A DNA stretch of 64,000 nucleotides from an uncultured Bacteroidales bacterium (GTDB lineage Bacteria; Bacteroidota; Bacteroidia; Bacteroidales; Paludibacteraceae): the NCBI GenBank assembly GCA_900319645.1, contig ONPG01000002.1, positions 62,001 through 126,000 of the forward strand, given 5' to 3'. Every line of letters begins with the position of its first letter. The stretch's first letter is position 1. Both the position numbers and the translations under genes were made by a program. Below the pieces are notes generated by a model that was not told the origin of the DNA, searched no databases, and was given only the letters and a program-made list of their open reading frames with translations. This document shows, one piece after another, positions 31,804 through 40,647 of this stretch.

Positions 31804-34617
31804 TTACATCACAATATTCACAATTCTGCCGGGGACGACGATGATTTTCTTAATCGCATTGCCGGCGAGGTACTTAGCCGTGTCTTCGTGCGCGAGAACG
31901 AGTTTCTCCACTTCCTCTTTCGGGGTGTCTTTCGGGCACTCGAAGGTGAAACGCACTTTGCCGTTGAACTGAACCGGATACTTCTGGCTGTCCTCAACCA
32001 AATACGTTTCGTTGCAAACCGGCCACTCGGCATTCACAACGAAGGAAGAAACCTCGTCTAAACATGCTCGAAGGTCAATGAAGTTTTCTGAGGGAACTTT
32101 CTTGCTGATTGCTTGGCATCTATGCCACATTTCCTCTGCGATGTGCGGGGCGTACGGAGCAAGAAGGATAGCTATCGGCTCAAGGATCGCACGCTTGTTG
32201 CATTTGAGGGCAGAAAGTTCGTTCTGCGCGATCATAAACGCCGGAATAGAAGTATTGAACGAGAAGTTCTCAATGTCCCACGTGATTTTCTTAATGAGTT
32301 TGTGCAGGCTCTTGAGCTCTTCTTTTGTCGGCTCTTCGTCGGAAATCGTCTCGTACATGTTCCACAAGCGTTTGAGGAAACGATGCACGCCGTCGATACC
32401 GTTCGTATCCCACGGTTTGGACATCTCCAACGGACCGAGGAACATCTCATACAGACGCAAAGTGTCTGCTCCGAACTTAGCGATGACATCATCGGGGTTG
32501 ACGACGTTGAACATAGACTTGGACATTTTCTCTACAGCCCATCCGCAGATATACTGCTTTGCGCCGGCGGTGTAGCCAGTTAACTCGGACGAGGTACCAT
32601 CGGCAAAGACGAACTCGGCGTTCTTGAACTCCGGCATCCATGCGCGGAAAGCGTTGATGTCGAGCACATCGTTGTTGACGATATTCACGTTCACGTGAAT
32701 CGGCTGCACTTTGTCCTTGTATTCCGGGTTCTCGATGAGGTTGTAACTGATATAGAGGTTACCCGTCGCGCCCTCGCCAATATACCGATAGACGAAGTTC
32801 GAGCGACCTTGAATCATACCTTGGTTGATGAGTTTCTTGAACGGCTCATCTTCGCACACATAGCCCAAATCATACAAGAATTTATTCCAGAAACGCGAGT
32901 AGATTAAGTGTCCCGTAGCGTGCTCCGAACCACCCAGATACAAATCCACCTGACGCCAGTAGTCGTTCGCCTGTTTACCCACGAGGGCTTCGTCATTATG
33001 CGGATCCATATAACGGAGATAGTAAGCAGACGAGCCTGCAAAGCCCGGCATAGTGCAGAGCTCCAGCGGATAACCTTCGTACTCCCAGTTCTCCGCATTG
33101 CCCAACGGCGGACGACCATCGGCGGTCGGCTTGAAGTCTTTCACTTCCGGCAACTCCAGCGGCAACTTGTCTTCCGGCAAGGTATAAGGCATGCCGTCCT
33201 TGTAATACACAGGGAACGGTTCGCCCCAATAACGCTGGCGAGAGAAAATAGCGTCACGCAGACGATAATTGACCTTCACGCGACCAATACCCGTGTTGGT
33301 GATATATTCCTTCATCGCCTGGATCGCGTCCTTGACCTCCATGCCGTTGAGGAAACCGGAGTTGATCATCTTGCCTTCCTTGGCATCGAACGACTCTTCG
33401 CTCACGTCCGCTCCTTCAATCAGCGGAATAATCGGCAGGTTGAAATGCTTCGCAAACGCGTAGTCGCGGCTGTCGTGAGCCGGAACCGCCATGATAGCAC
33501 CTGTTCCGTAGCCCGCGAGCACGTAATCGGAAATATAAATAGGAATCTCGCCTTGCGTAAGCGGATTGATAGCATAAGAGCCGGTGAACACACCCGTCAC
33601 TTTGCGGTCGGCGATACGCTCACGCTCCGTGCGGTTTTTGCAGCGTGCCAGATAAGCGTCCACTTCCGCTTTCTGCTTCGGCGTTACGACGCGGTTGACA
33701 TACTCGCTCTCCGGCGCAAGAACCATAAACGTCACACCGAACACGGTGTCCGCACGCGTGGTGAAGATCGTAAACGGCGCATCCTGCCCTTTCACGGCAA
33801 ACTGCATCTCTGCTCCTTCGCTTCTTCCGATCCAGTTACGTTGCGTCTCTTTGAGGGATTCCGTCCAATCGATTCTATCCAAGCCCGCCAACAGACGTCC
33901 GGCATAAGCGCTTACGCGCAAACACCACTGTCTCATCACACGTTGCTCCACCGGATAACCGCCGCGCACACTCAAGCCTTCGGACACTTCGTCGTTCGCC
34001 AACACGGTTCCGAGCTTCGGACACCAGTTCACTTTGGTATCCGCCAGATAAGCGATACGGTAGTTCATCAACCGCTCTTGTTTCTCGCGCTCGGAAAGCG
34101 TCGCCCATTTCGGGTCGTTCGCCTCAAACTCCGCAATCAGTTTGCTAATCGGCTGGGCTTTCTGCGTCTTCGGGTCGAAATAGGAGTTGAACATCTGCAC
34201 GAACGCCCATTGAGTCCACTTGTAGAACTTCGGATCACACGTGCGCACCTCGCGGTTCCAGTCGTAGCAGAAACCGATTTTCTTGAGCTGCGAGATATAG
34301 CGGTCGATGTTCTCGAACGTCGTTTTCTCAGGGTGTTGACCTGTCTGAATAGCGTACTGTTCCGCCGGCAGACCGTAAGAGTCAAAGCCCATGGGGTGGA
34401 GTACGTTAAAGCCCTTCAACCGTTTGTAACGGCTGTAAATATCGCTGGCAATGTAGCCTAACGGGTGACCGACATGCAGTCCCGCTCCCGAAGGATAAGG
34501 GAACATATCCAACACATAGTAGTGCGGCTTGTCGGATTCATTGGAAACGGTATAAACGCCGTTCTCTTCCCACGCTTTTTGCCACTTTTTCTCAATCTCT
34601 GAAAAGTTGTATTCCAT
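31804..34617 (-). CDS. leuS: Leucyl-tRNA synthetase
   Basis: A 937-residue class I synthetase. HVGHPLGY (HIGH) is near residue 48 and KMSKS near 700; the CP1 editing domain sits between them ([18 protein letters not shown], later [19 protein letters not shown]). Full length for a bacterial LeuRS of this phylum. It has its own promoter about 140 bp upstream, behind a small ATTTACG heptamer array in the leader. Confidence 0.98.
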   Translation of the reverse strand: MEYNFSEIEKKWQKAWEENGVYTVSNESDKPHYYVLDMFPYPSGAGLHVGHPLGYIASDIYSRYKRLKGFNVLHPMGFDSYGLPAEQYAIQTGQHPEKTTFENIDRYISQLKKIGFCYDWNREVRTCDPKFYKWTQWAFVQMFNSYFDPKTQKAQPISKLIAEFEANDPKWATLSEREKQERLMNYRIAYLADTKVNWCPKLGTVLANDEVSEGLSVRGGYPVEQRVMRQWCLRVSAYAGRLLAGLDRIDWTESLKETQRNWIGRSEGAEMQFAVKGQDAPFTIFTTRADTVFGVTFMVLAPESEYVNRVVTPKQKAEVDAYLARCKNRTERERIADRKVTGVFTGSYAINPLTQGEIPIYISDYVLAGYGTGAIMAVPAHDSRDYAFAKHFNLPIIPLIEGADVSEESFDAKEGKMINSGFLNGMEVKDAIQAMKEYITNTGIGRVKVNYRLRDAIFSRQRYWGEPFPVYYKDGMPYTLPEDKLPLELPEVKDFKPTADGRPPLGNAENWEYEGYPLELCTMPGFAGSSAYYLRYMDPHNDEALVGKQANDYWRQVDLYLGGSEHATGHLIYSRFWNKFLYDLGYVCEDEPFKKLINQGMIQGRSNFVYRYIGEGATGNLYISYNLIENPEYKDKVQPIHVNVNIVNNDVLDINAFRAWMPEFKNAEFVFADGTSSELTGYTAGAKQYICGWAVEKMSKSMFNVVNPDDVIAKFGADTLRLYEMFLGPLEMSKPWDTNGIDGVHRFLKRLWNMYETISDEEPTKEELKSLHKLIKKITWDIENFSFNTSIPAFMIAQNELSALKCNKRAILEPIAILLAPYAPHIAEEMWHRCQAISKKVPSENFIDLRACLDEVSSFVVNAEWPVCNETYLVEDSQKYPVQFNGKVRFTFECPKDTPKEEVEKLVLAHEDTAKYLAGNAIKKIIVVPGRIVNIVM

Positions 34618-34621
34618 ATAG

Positions 34622-34668
34622 TATAATTTACGATTTACAAATTTACGATGTACGATTTATTTACGATT
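34622..34668. repeat. ATTTACG heptamer array in the leuS leader
   Basis: Units ATTTACG, ATTTACA, AATTTACG, ATGTACG between the leuS promoter and start. TTGGTCATGTGACCAA, a perfect palindrome, follows at 34668-34683, and an ATTACGC/GCGTAAT hairpin at 34689-34723. Confidence 0.7.
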
Positions 34669-34755
34669 TGGTCATGTGACCAATTAATTACGCTTTTAGG
34701 CGTAACGCTTGTAGGCGTAATCTGCTCCATTCTTATTCCGAAGCAATTTTGCTTG

Positions 34756-34787
34756 CAAAATTACTACATTTTTTTGATATATGCAAG
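34756..34787 (-). promoter_or_regulatory. Promoter of leuS
   Basis: Minus strand CTTG (34784-34787), 20 bp, TAATTTTG (34756-34763). Confidence 0.7.
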
Positions 34788-35057
34788 CGTTCGGGCATTT
34801 TTTTGCCCAACAGAACAAAAAACTTCTACTTTTCAAAGAAAATGAAGAAAACTTTGCATCCGAAATCGTAATGTGTATTACGGTATCGTTTGTTACTATC
34901 AGTGAATAATTCCGACTATTTCTTGTCCGTTTATCCTAATCTCATGTCTTATACTTGCGCTCTTCTATCGCTATCAATGGAAGATATGTAAAAGTATCCG
35001 ATTATTAAGATTTTGGCAAACACGAGCGACATACGGCTCACATACGGGACACAACCG

Positions 35058-35164
35058 TGAAGCGGAATAGGCGCACCGCAGAGTGTCCAGTGGACAGTCA
35101 AGGAGTAAGTGCGCCGCGCGAGTTCGCGGAGCGAACATAGAACTCCTTAAAGCCGACACAACCG
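35058..35164. mobile_element. 107-bp hairpin insert with 10-bp direct repeats
   Basis: GACACAACCG occurs at 35048-35057 and again at 35155-35164, like a target-site duplication; copy 1 of the composite repeat lacks the insert. Inside are GGCGCAC/GTGCGCC and AAGGAGT/ACTCCTT arms, a GTCCA/TGGAC stem and GCGAGTTCGC. It is too short to code. Confidence 0.75.
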
Positions 35165-35319
35165 GCTCCAAAATCGCCCTTTTTCGCCCCGAAAAATGTA
35201 CGATTATTAAGATTCACGTAAACGGAAAGCATACCAACTAATGACCGTCAATCAGCATATCTCAAGCATCTCTCGCGCCACTATCAAACTTTCTCTAATA
35301 ATGTCCGATCATTAAGAAA

Positions 35320-35638
35320 GAGGTAAAAAGTTAAAAGTATCGAATTTGAATTTCCATTCACTCCTTCACAGATTCACACATAAATGTGTCTTGATTGTAT
35401 TGGTACTAATATCAAAATAATACTATATAATATAATTATAATAATATAATATTATATTATTAAGGTTATTTATTGAAGATAAAATGATCTGTGAAAGTGT
35501 GAACAAGTGAATTATCGGCGTCAACTTTTTCAGGATAGAAACTTGTCCAAGGAGTCAACTAATTCAGGAAGATTGTCAACTTTTTCAGGAAGAGTGTCTA
35601 TGTATTTTGTAAATCGCATACTTTTGACTTTTTACCTT
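35320..35638. mobile_element. 319-bp element with inverted ends, copy 2
   Basis: Left end AGGTAAAAAGTTAAAAGT (one change), right end identical to copy 1. The total length is again 319 bp, and the three GTCAACTTTTTCAGGA-type repeats are kept (35520, 35554 with changes, 35575). Confidence 0.7.
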
Positions 35639-35837
35639 TTTTCAGTACTTTTGCTATAGGCATCCTACAGTCACGTACGGGATGCGAATGTAGTGCGAAC
35701 GAGAATGGAAGGTAAATGGAAGGTAAATGGAAGGTGGTTGAACGGAATATGATTGTTAAGAATTGTTTCACGGAACACTACAATTATACTATATCAAGTT
35801 TTTCGAGTCACAATTCCTCGTTTATTATATATACAAA

Positions 35838-35862
35838 AGCAGGCGGAACATGTCCGCCTGCT
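35838..35862 (-). terminator. Terminator after the truncated sorted protein
   Basis: AGCAGGCGGA/TCCGCCTGCT hairpin, followed on the minus strand by TTTTGTAT. Confidence 0.85.
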
Positions 35863-35888
35863 ATACATTAAAACGGTAGCCTTAATAA

Positions 35889-36215
35889 TTATTCTGCAAT
35901 CACAAGTCTGTCTTGTGTGGGATTCGGATAAACGAGGCAAGTAGTGGCACTTTGCACATCTTCAATGCCTTGTTGTTCATCTGGTTCACCATAACGAATG
36001 TGACGAATGTCCTTGATTGCTGTCTTTGAAAGCAAGAAGTCGCCATGTGAGAATACAAAGAGAGAATCCGGCGTTACTTTTACATAGCCGACTTGCGCAA
36101 GTGCATTTGCCTGTTCATCTCCATTTAACGGCTGGATGATTAGTGCCGTTTCTGCCCAACTTATCTCTATGCTTGCTGCTACAGCGAACAATAGGGTATG
36201 TAATTTATTCTTCAT
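35889..36215 (-). CDS. Truncated paralog of the sorted protein at 37252
   Basis: A 108-residue secreted protein, clearly a copy of the protein at 37252-37734 (both carry ALAQxGYVKVTPDSLFVFSH and KDIRHIRYGEP). It ends right after VYPNPTQDRLVIAE. The full paralog continues into the type IX sorting domain; here AAAAT has been lost within GATTGAAAATGCAGAA, giving an early TAA, and the sequence then diverges. So the signal peptide is kept but the C-terminal sorting signal is broken. Probably a decaying duplicate. Confidence 0.8.
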   Translation of the reverse strand: MKNKLHTLLFAVAASIEISWAETALIIQPLNGDEQANALAQVGYVKVTPDSLFVFSHGDFLLSKTAIKDIRHIRYGEPDEQQGIEDVQSATTCLVYPNPTQDRLVIAE

Positions 36216-36380
36216 ATTATTACTTCGTTATATCAACTATTTCCCCATAATTGTCCTTGCCGATTGTGGGTAGAATATATTGCATATTACGTGATTTTGA
36301 ATCCCTCTAAGAACCGTTTACTCCCCGGATAGGGCCTTTTAAACACGATAACATGCTTTCGCTAATACATTAGCTACACC

Positions 36381-37247
36381 TTATTTCGAAAAAACTCCTC
36401 GTACAGAAGCTCCTATATGCCTATCCCAACTCCTCGATATGTTGAATACGTCAACATGATCTCTATTCGTAAAACAATAAGCGCCTGCTGCATATTCTGG
36501 ATCTACATTAGAACTCCAATAAATTGCGCCTTGCCCCTCACTAATAAAATTGCCATAATCCCCCCAATCATCATAAGTATCATACCACATATCGCCTGCT
36601 AAAGGCATGAAAATTGAGTTGCCATTTAATGCTGTAAAACGTACCCCAGGATGAAAGTTAATGGTATCAAAAGTGAGCGTGCAATAGTCTATAAGTTCTT
36701 GCCACTCGGCTTTAGTCGGAGTTCTCCAGATCCCTCCCATATTAGTAGAAGCAGCATCGTCTTCTGGAAGTAGTGTTGACAACTCATCTATTGTCCCATG
36801 ATCAGAGTCCAAACAATATTTGTTCATTGTTTTGTAGTATCCATATTTGTAATTGTAGAAATGATAACTATCCTTAGGTTCAACTTCGCCCCAAGCATAG
36901 TAATTACCATAATCCTCAGGATTCTCTGCTCCGACATTGGCATCTGCCCACATAACACTCAATCCTAAATCGACATAGCGATATCCATTATGAAATGTTT
37001 CTTCATTTGGACAAATTGTATCATGAACAGTGATGTACACGGTATCATGCACCTCTTTGATAATTGTGCGCGGGAGAAGAATGTGTAAGGTGTCGGCTGG
37101 CTCGCCTTCTCCAAATGTAACACTGTCGATTTGAGCAATCGGGTTGCCCATCATCAAATTACCATTGTACCAGAAGTACTGATTTGTTTGTGCATTTGCA
37201 CAGAGTGCCATTACGAAAACGGCAAGAGATAAAAAGAACTTTTTCAT
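36381..37247 (-). CDS. Secreted FISUMP-type surface protein
   Basis: A 288-residue protein with a signal peptide (MKKFFLSLAVFVMALCANA) and a FISUMP (Fibrobacter major paralogous) domain: YRYVDLGLSVMWADANVGAE, YAWGEVEPKDSY, GGIWRTPTKAEWQELID, IYWSSNVD and GASVRGVF. These domains are common on Bacteroidales surface proteins; function unknown. An acidic linker with HDTVYITVHDTI repeats joins the N-terminal IDSVTF module. It follows the sorted protein gene by 4 bp, so the two are co-expressed. Confidence 0.85.
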   Translation of the reverse strand: MKKFFLSLAVFVMALCANAQTNQYFWYNGNLMMGNPIAQIDSVTFGEGEPADTLHILLPRTIIKEVHDTVYITVHDTICPNEETFHNGYRYVDLGLSVMWADANVGAENPEDYGNYYAWGEVEPKDSYHFYNYKYGYYKTMNKYCLDSDHGTIDELSTLLPEDDAASTNMGGIWRTPTKAEWQELIDYCTLTFDTINFHPGVRFTALNGNSIFMPLAGDMWYDTYDDWGDYGNFISEGQGAIYWSSNVDPEYAAGAYCFTNRDHVDVFNISRSWDRHIGASVRGVFSK

Positions 37248-37251
37248 AACT

Positions 37252-37734
37252 TTAATGTTTTATAAATTTAACTGTTTGAGTGTTCAAAAGAAGCAAGTAC
37301 TCGCCTTGCGGCAGAGGACTTACATTGAGTGTCGCATTCCCATCTTGCAGGTTAGCGGTTTGCAGTAAGCGTCCGTTGATGTCAAATATATACACTTTTT
37401 CGCCTTCTGCATTTTCAATCACAAGCTTATCTTGTGTGGGATTCGGATAAACACGGCAAATTGTGGCACTTTGCACATCATCAATGCCCGTTAATTCCTT
37501 TGGTTCTCCATAACGAATATGGCGAATATCCTTGATTGCTGCCTTAGACAGCAAGAAATCGCCATGCGAGAACACAAAGAGCGAATCAGGTGTCACTTTC
37601 ACATAGCCGATTTGCGCAAGTGCATTTGCCTGTTCATTGCCGGTTAACGGCTGGATGATTAGTGTCGTTTCTGCCCAACTTATCCCTATGCTTGCTGCTA
37701 CAGCGAGCAATAGGGCAAATAGTTTGATTTTCAT
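37252..37734 (-). CDS. Secreted protein with type IX sorting domain
   Basis: A 160-residue protein with signal peptide (MKIKLFALLLAVAASIGISWA), an N-terminal module with SLFVFSHGDFLLSK and IKDIRHIRYG, and a type A C-terminal sorting domain (VYPNPTQDKLVIENAEGEKV, NGRLLQTANL, PQGEYLLLL, TVKFIKH). The sorting domain means export through the type IX system. ATG 37734 was chosen over TTG 37740; it follows the zinc-ribbon gene stop by 2 bp. A truncated paralog lies on the other side of the FISUMP gene. Confidence 0.85.
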   Translation of the reverse strand: MKIKLFALLLAVAASIGISWAETTLIIQPLTGNEQANALAQIGYVKVTPDSLFVFSHGDFLLSKAAIKDIRHIRYGEPKELTGIDDVQSATICRVYPNPTQDKLVIENAEGEKVYIFDINGRLLQTANLQDGNATLNVSPLPQGEYLLLLNTQTVKFIKH

Positions 37735-37736
37735 TT

Positions 37737-38048
37737 TCAAAATAATGGATCGGTATGATAATTCGTTTGATTATTCCTTTTCGAACCTCTGCATTCTTCT
37801 ATCTCTTCTATTTCACGTATCTCATAATCCTCAACATCATCAAAAGGATATAGCGTGAATCGCAACTCAAGGGGTGCCTCGCATTTTTCACAATAGATTG
37901 TGCCTACGAAAAATTGTCTTTCTCCCATACCTTCTTTAGTTCCTACTTCATTCCTCTCTAGTTCAAAATTACTGAGATTCTTGATTACATCATACTTAAA
38001 TGAATGTTTACATTTTGGACATTCAATGTCAATAAGTTTATTTGCCAT
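37737..38048 (-). CDS. Zinc-ribbon protein of unknown function
   Basis: A 103-residue protein with two CxxC knuckles (CPKCKHSF near residue 10, CEKCEAPL near residue 53) that should bind zinc, and an acidic tail. No wider family is recognised. First gene of the unit leading to the sorted protein and FISUMP gene. Confidence 0.75.
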   Translation of the reverse strand: MANKLIDIECPKCKHSFKYDVIKNLSNFELERNEVGTKEGMGERQFFVGTIYCEKCEAPLELRFTLYPFDDVEDYEIREIEEIEECRGSKRNNQTNYHTDPLF

Positions 38049-38229
38049 AATATTAAACTGTTTTTGATTTGCCTACTCTTCATCGGATTTTCGGCTTACT
38101 CCGTTTATAATTAATTGTTTGAATATACAACAAAAAACGCGAATAACTATTTGTTATCCGTTTCTCGAGGCTGTAGGAAATGCCTTAGTTATCAGATATG
38201 CAAACAGAAACTCGCGCCGTGTATATATC

Positions 38230-38267
38230 CGCCAACACACTATTAGAATTGTCCAATAGTGTGGGCG
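38230..38267. repeat. Hairpin CACACTATT/AATAGTGTG
   Basis: Perfect 9-bp arms, extended by CGCC/GGCG, in the gap 38049-38468. It may end transcripts of the ATPase/STAS unit, but no T run follows. Nothing else is recognised in this gap. Confidence 0.6.
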
Positions 38268-38415
38268 AGTTGTACACTCGTGAGCATCTACTTACTTGTT
38301 CTCTGAATAACTATCTCTCAACTTCCTACATTTCGAGAAATCAGATTACAAGCGTGTAAACGCTTTTTCAATATGTTTTGCGCAACGCTTTGCGCGGTTT
38401 ATGTCTTTTTGTTGT

Positions 38416-38474
38416 TTTCTCCTTTCCCTGAGTGCTCAGAAGCACCGTCTCGGAGAGGGACGATGATTTTATTT
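38416..38474. repeat. Dispersed 57-bp repeat, copy 1
   Basis: About 80 percent similar to 39639-39695 (shared core TTTCTCCTTTCCC, then GAAGC, CCGT, CGGAGAG and GGACGAT). It overlaps the stop codon of the STAS-like gene. Confidence 0.65.
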
Positions 38475-38804
38475 TGCCATCAGTTGGCGTTGGACGCTGC
38501 CGATGGTGGCACAATGGATAATTGGCATGTCACCTGCCGTGTGTTGACGCGGAAGGAAACGACCTTTGGTGACAGCAGAGAGCATCTTCTCTACAAATGG
38601 TTCCAGATTGATCAAATCCACATGCATTTCGCTATGCGTGAGGTTGTAGAGTTCATCTGCTGCCGAACGGGAGATTTGCTCTACACCCTCCATATCCAAC
38701 AGATATTCGTTCTCTGGACTCAACGAAGCAGCCAAACGCTCCATCATTTGACGCGTGTGCAACTCAGCGCCATATTGTTCTTGTATGTTAATAATCTGTT
38801 TCAT
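38469..38804 (-). CDS. STAS-like (DUF4325) regulatory protein
   Basis: A 111-residue protein with a STAS-like fold pattern (YLLDMEGVEQISRSAADELYN), the family found next to histidine-kinase-like ATPases. ATG 38804 was preferred over TTG 38810. It lies 2 bp after the ATPase stop. The pair could work like an anti-sigma/anti-anti-sigma switch, but no sigma factor is nearby. Confidence 0.78.
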   Translation of the reverse strand: MKQIINIQEQYGAELHTRQMMERLAASLSPENEYLLDMEGVEQISRSAADELYNLTHSEMHVDLINLEPFVEKMLSAVTKGRFLPRQHTAGDMPIIHCATIGSVQRQLMAK

Positions 38805-38806
38805 AC

Positions 38807-39523
38807 TCAACTCATGTAATCATATAGGTTAAAACCATCGGGCACTTGTGCTGGAATACGTACCATAATCATTGTGCCCTTAAAATCTATCTCCGGCGGC
38901 AAGGCGAGGATCTTACGGTTATTTGCCGCTTGCAGCAATAAAGCGCTTCCCGATAATACGGCAAACTCGCCCTTTAGTCCATCCACCACCATTTTCATAT
39001 TCGAAGAGATGCCATAACCTCGGTTCTCTGTGTCCGGCAGGTTTTTTACAGAATATCCGTTTTGCGCGAGATTAAGGGCATCGGCATCGCTATCTCCTAA
39101 TTTGTCAAGGTGTTTTTGTGCCGCTACATAGCTTCCATATATAGTTATACCGAAATCTGCAATAATGATCTCAATGTTTTTTGCCGCTTTGTTGTACATC
39201 AAATACGCATAGCCTTTGTCCGTTTGGGCATGTTGCTGAATGTTACAAATCAATTCGTCCAGCAAATAAGTCAGCGGCATATTAAGCGACTTTAATAGCT
39301 CTGGCACATAAGGTTGCAGGTGTTCTTTCAGTTGCGCAATAACACTCGCCGTAGATTCGTCGTCCAATGCAAACGGCACTATCAGCGCATTTGTTTCACC
39401 ATAGAAGAGAGTGGTCATCGCATCCAAATAAGGATATGCTGACCCCTTTAGATTGCTCTTGGTGACACAATCAAAAAATGCCGACAAAGTGCTTTCCAAC
39501 GAAAATATGTCTGTGTCGTTTCG
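38807..39523 (-). CDS. GHKL (histidine-kinase-like) ATPase
   Basis: A 238-residue protein. The GHKL ATP-binding boxes are visible: N box LLDELICNIQQHA, G1 ADFGI, G2 GYGISSNMKMV and a final MIMVRIP strand. There is no sensor or phosphoacceptor domain, so it is an RsbW/SpoIIAB-like or stand-alone ATPase. The frame runs to 39619, but that part holds the promoter; ATG 39523 (MRNDTDIFS) is the start. It is followed by the STAS-like gene. Confidence 0.82.
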   Translation of the reverse strand, partial: RNDTDIFSLESTLSAFFDCVTKSNLKGSAYPYLDAMTTLFYGETNALIVPFALDDESTASVIAQLKEHLQPYVPELLKSLNMPLTYLLDELICNIQQHAQTDKGYAYLMYNKAAKNIEIIIADFGITIYGSYVAAQKHLDKLGDSDADALNLAQNGYSVKNLPDTENRGYGISSNMKMVVDGLKGEFAVLSGSALLLQAANNRKILALPPEIDFKGTMIMVRIPAQVPDGFNLYDYMS

Positions 39524-39546
39524 CATGTCTTTGCAACTTTCGGCTG

Positions 39547-39578
39547 CAAAGTTACTACTTTTTTTTGAATTATGCAAG
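39547..39578 (-). promoter_or_regulatory. Promoter of the ATPase/STAS unit
   Basis: Minus strand CTTG (39575-39578), 20 bp, TAACTTTG (39547-39554), 24 bp before the start codon. Confidence 0.75.
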
Positions 39579-39604
39579 GGTATTGTCGTAAAAATCGAGT
39601 TTGC

Positions 39605-39637
39605 AAAAAAAATCTGCACTTTTGATGCAGATTTTTT
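39605..39637 (-). terminator. Terminator of the Bro-N gene
   Basis: AATCTGCA/TGCAGATT hairpin with T runs on both strands. Confidence 0.8.
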
Positions 39638-39638
39638 C

Positions 39639-39695
39639 TTTCTCCTTTCCCGGAGTGATCGGAAGCTCCGTTCGGAGAGTGGACGATTATTTTAT
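39639..39695. repeat. Dispersed 57-bp repeat, copy 2
   Basis: Second copy of the element at 38416-38474; both lie just behind the 3-prime end of a minus-strand gene. Confidence 0.65.
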
Positions 39696-39762
39696 CCTTT
39701 TAAAATACGTTTGCTTTCTACATTCTAAGACCAAAATCTTCAATTTCTTGCGTATGGGTCAT

Positions 39763-40632
39763 CTATTTATTTTCCTTGTCTTCGAATGGCAATTCTGCTT
39801 TGCCTTTTTCTTCTATGGGGCGGATGTGGTCCGAAGCGCGTTCAGATGAGATGACGGAATGACCTAAACGACTCTCGATGTCAGCGCGTGCGTTGCGAGC
39901 TACCTCGCCACCTTCTTTAGCTGTTTGGCGGCTCTGAGCCATGCCTTTGGGATTACGCTGACGGGATATTTCCGTGGCGGTCACTTCTGCAAGCGTGTTT
40001 AGCGCCAGTTCCACATTTGTCATGTTATCACGCAGGTTCTCTTTGGTCAGACCTTTGTGGCGTTTGTATTCACCGGTGGTCATTCCGCTCCAAGCCTGCG
40101 TGAGGACATTTGTGAGAATTGCAAAATCCTTCTGCTCTGTGATACCTGCACGATGCCATTCGTCCGTCAACTCTTTGCGCATCTCGATGGAGCGCATCCT
40201 TTCGTTAATCCATTTGTCGGAATAACCTTGGCGGCGATAATCCTCTACCGCCATTTGGAAGGTCAGCTCCGGATCAATCATCTGGTCTATGCGCTGCTCG
40301 CCTAATTTTGCCAACCATTGTTTGACAGGCTCCGCTTTCTTAGATGGAATAGACTGAATGAGACGGAAAATACCTTGTAAATCAGCCGCCAGTGTAAGTC
40401 TTTTCTTTCCTGTTGGGGTCATCATCATTACCTGGGGACAATTTGTCCCTAGGAACAATCCAACTTCTTGATCACGCTTGCGTAACTTCTTCAAATAGTC
40501 TGTCGGATTGGTACTATCCGTTAACACCTGTACTATATCTACGACAGAGAAATAGTACTTTTCTTGCTCGGCATCCCACACGATGCGGACACGCTTTCCT
40601 TCAAACAGTTGTATGGCAAAATTATCGTCCAT
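39763..40632 (-). CDS. Bro-N (DinD-like) family protein
   Basis: A 289-residue protein with an N-terminal Bro-N/antirepressor-type domain (IVWDAEQEKYYFSVVDIV, DYLKKLRKRD, GKKRLTLAADLQGIFRLIQS) and the conserved DinD-like C-terminal part (DEWHRAGI, KDFAILTNVLTQAWSGMTTGEYK and GLTKENLRDNMTNVELALN). This family is often linked to mobile DNA or DNA-damage responses; here it sits between tkt and the accessory genes. Function not established. Confidence 0.88.
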   Translation of the reverse strand: MDDNFAIQLFEGKRVRIVWDAEQEKYYFSVVDIVQVLTDSTNPTDYLKKLRKRDQEVGLFLGTNCPQVMMMTPTGKKRLTLAADLQGIFRLIQSIPSKKAEPVKQWLAKLGEQRIDQMIDPELTFQMAVEDYRRQGYSDKWINERMRSIEMRKELTDEWHRAGITEQKDFAILTNVLTQAWSGMTTGEYKRHKGLTKENLRDNMTNVELALNTLAEVTATEISRQRNPKGMAQSRQTAKEGGEVARNARADIESRLGHSVISSERASDHIRPIEEKGKAELPFEDKENK

Positions 40633-40647
40633 CGTTTTGTGGTATTC

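Larger units (their letters stand above)
34993..35763. repeat. Composite non-coding repeat, copy 2
   Basis: Same order as 22231-22950: 19-bp motifs at 34993, 35196 and 35301, the 319-bp inverted-end element (35320-35638), a GCATCC/GGATGC hairpin, a GGAAGGTAAAT run, and a weak fourth motif at 35747. The step from the first to the second motif is 203 bp instead of about 105 because of an insert at 35058-35164. No gene is visible in 34788-35888. Confidence 0.85.

Noticed and set aside
32908-34461. Plus-strand frame of 517 codons within leuS
   Set aside because: Antisense shadow of leuS, no start context, no motif.
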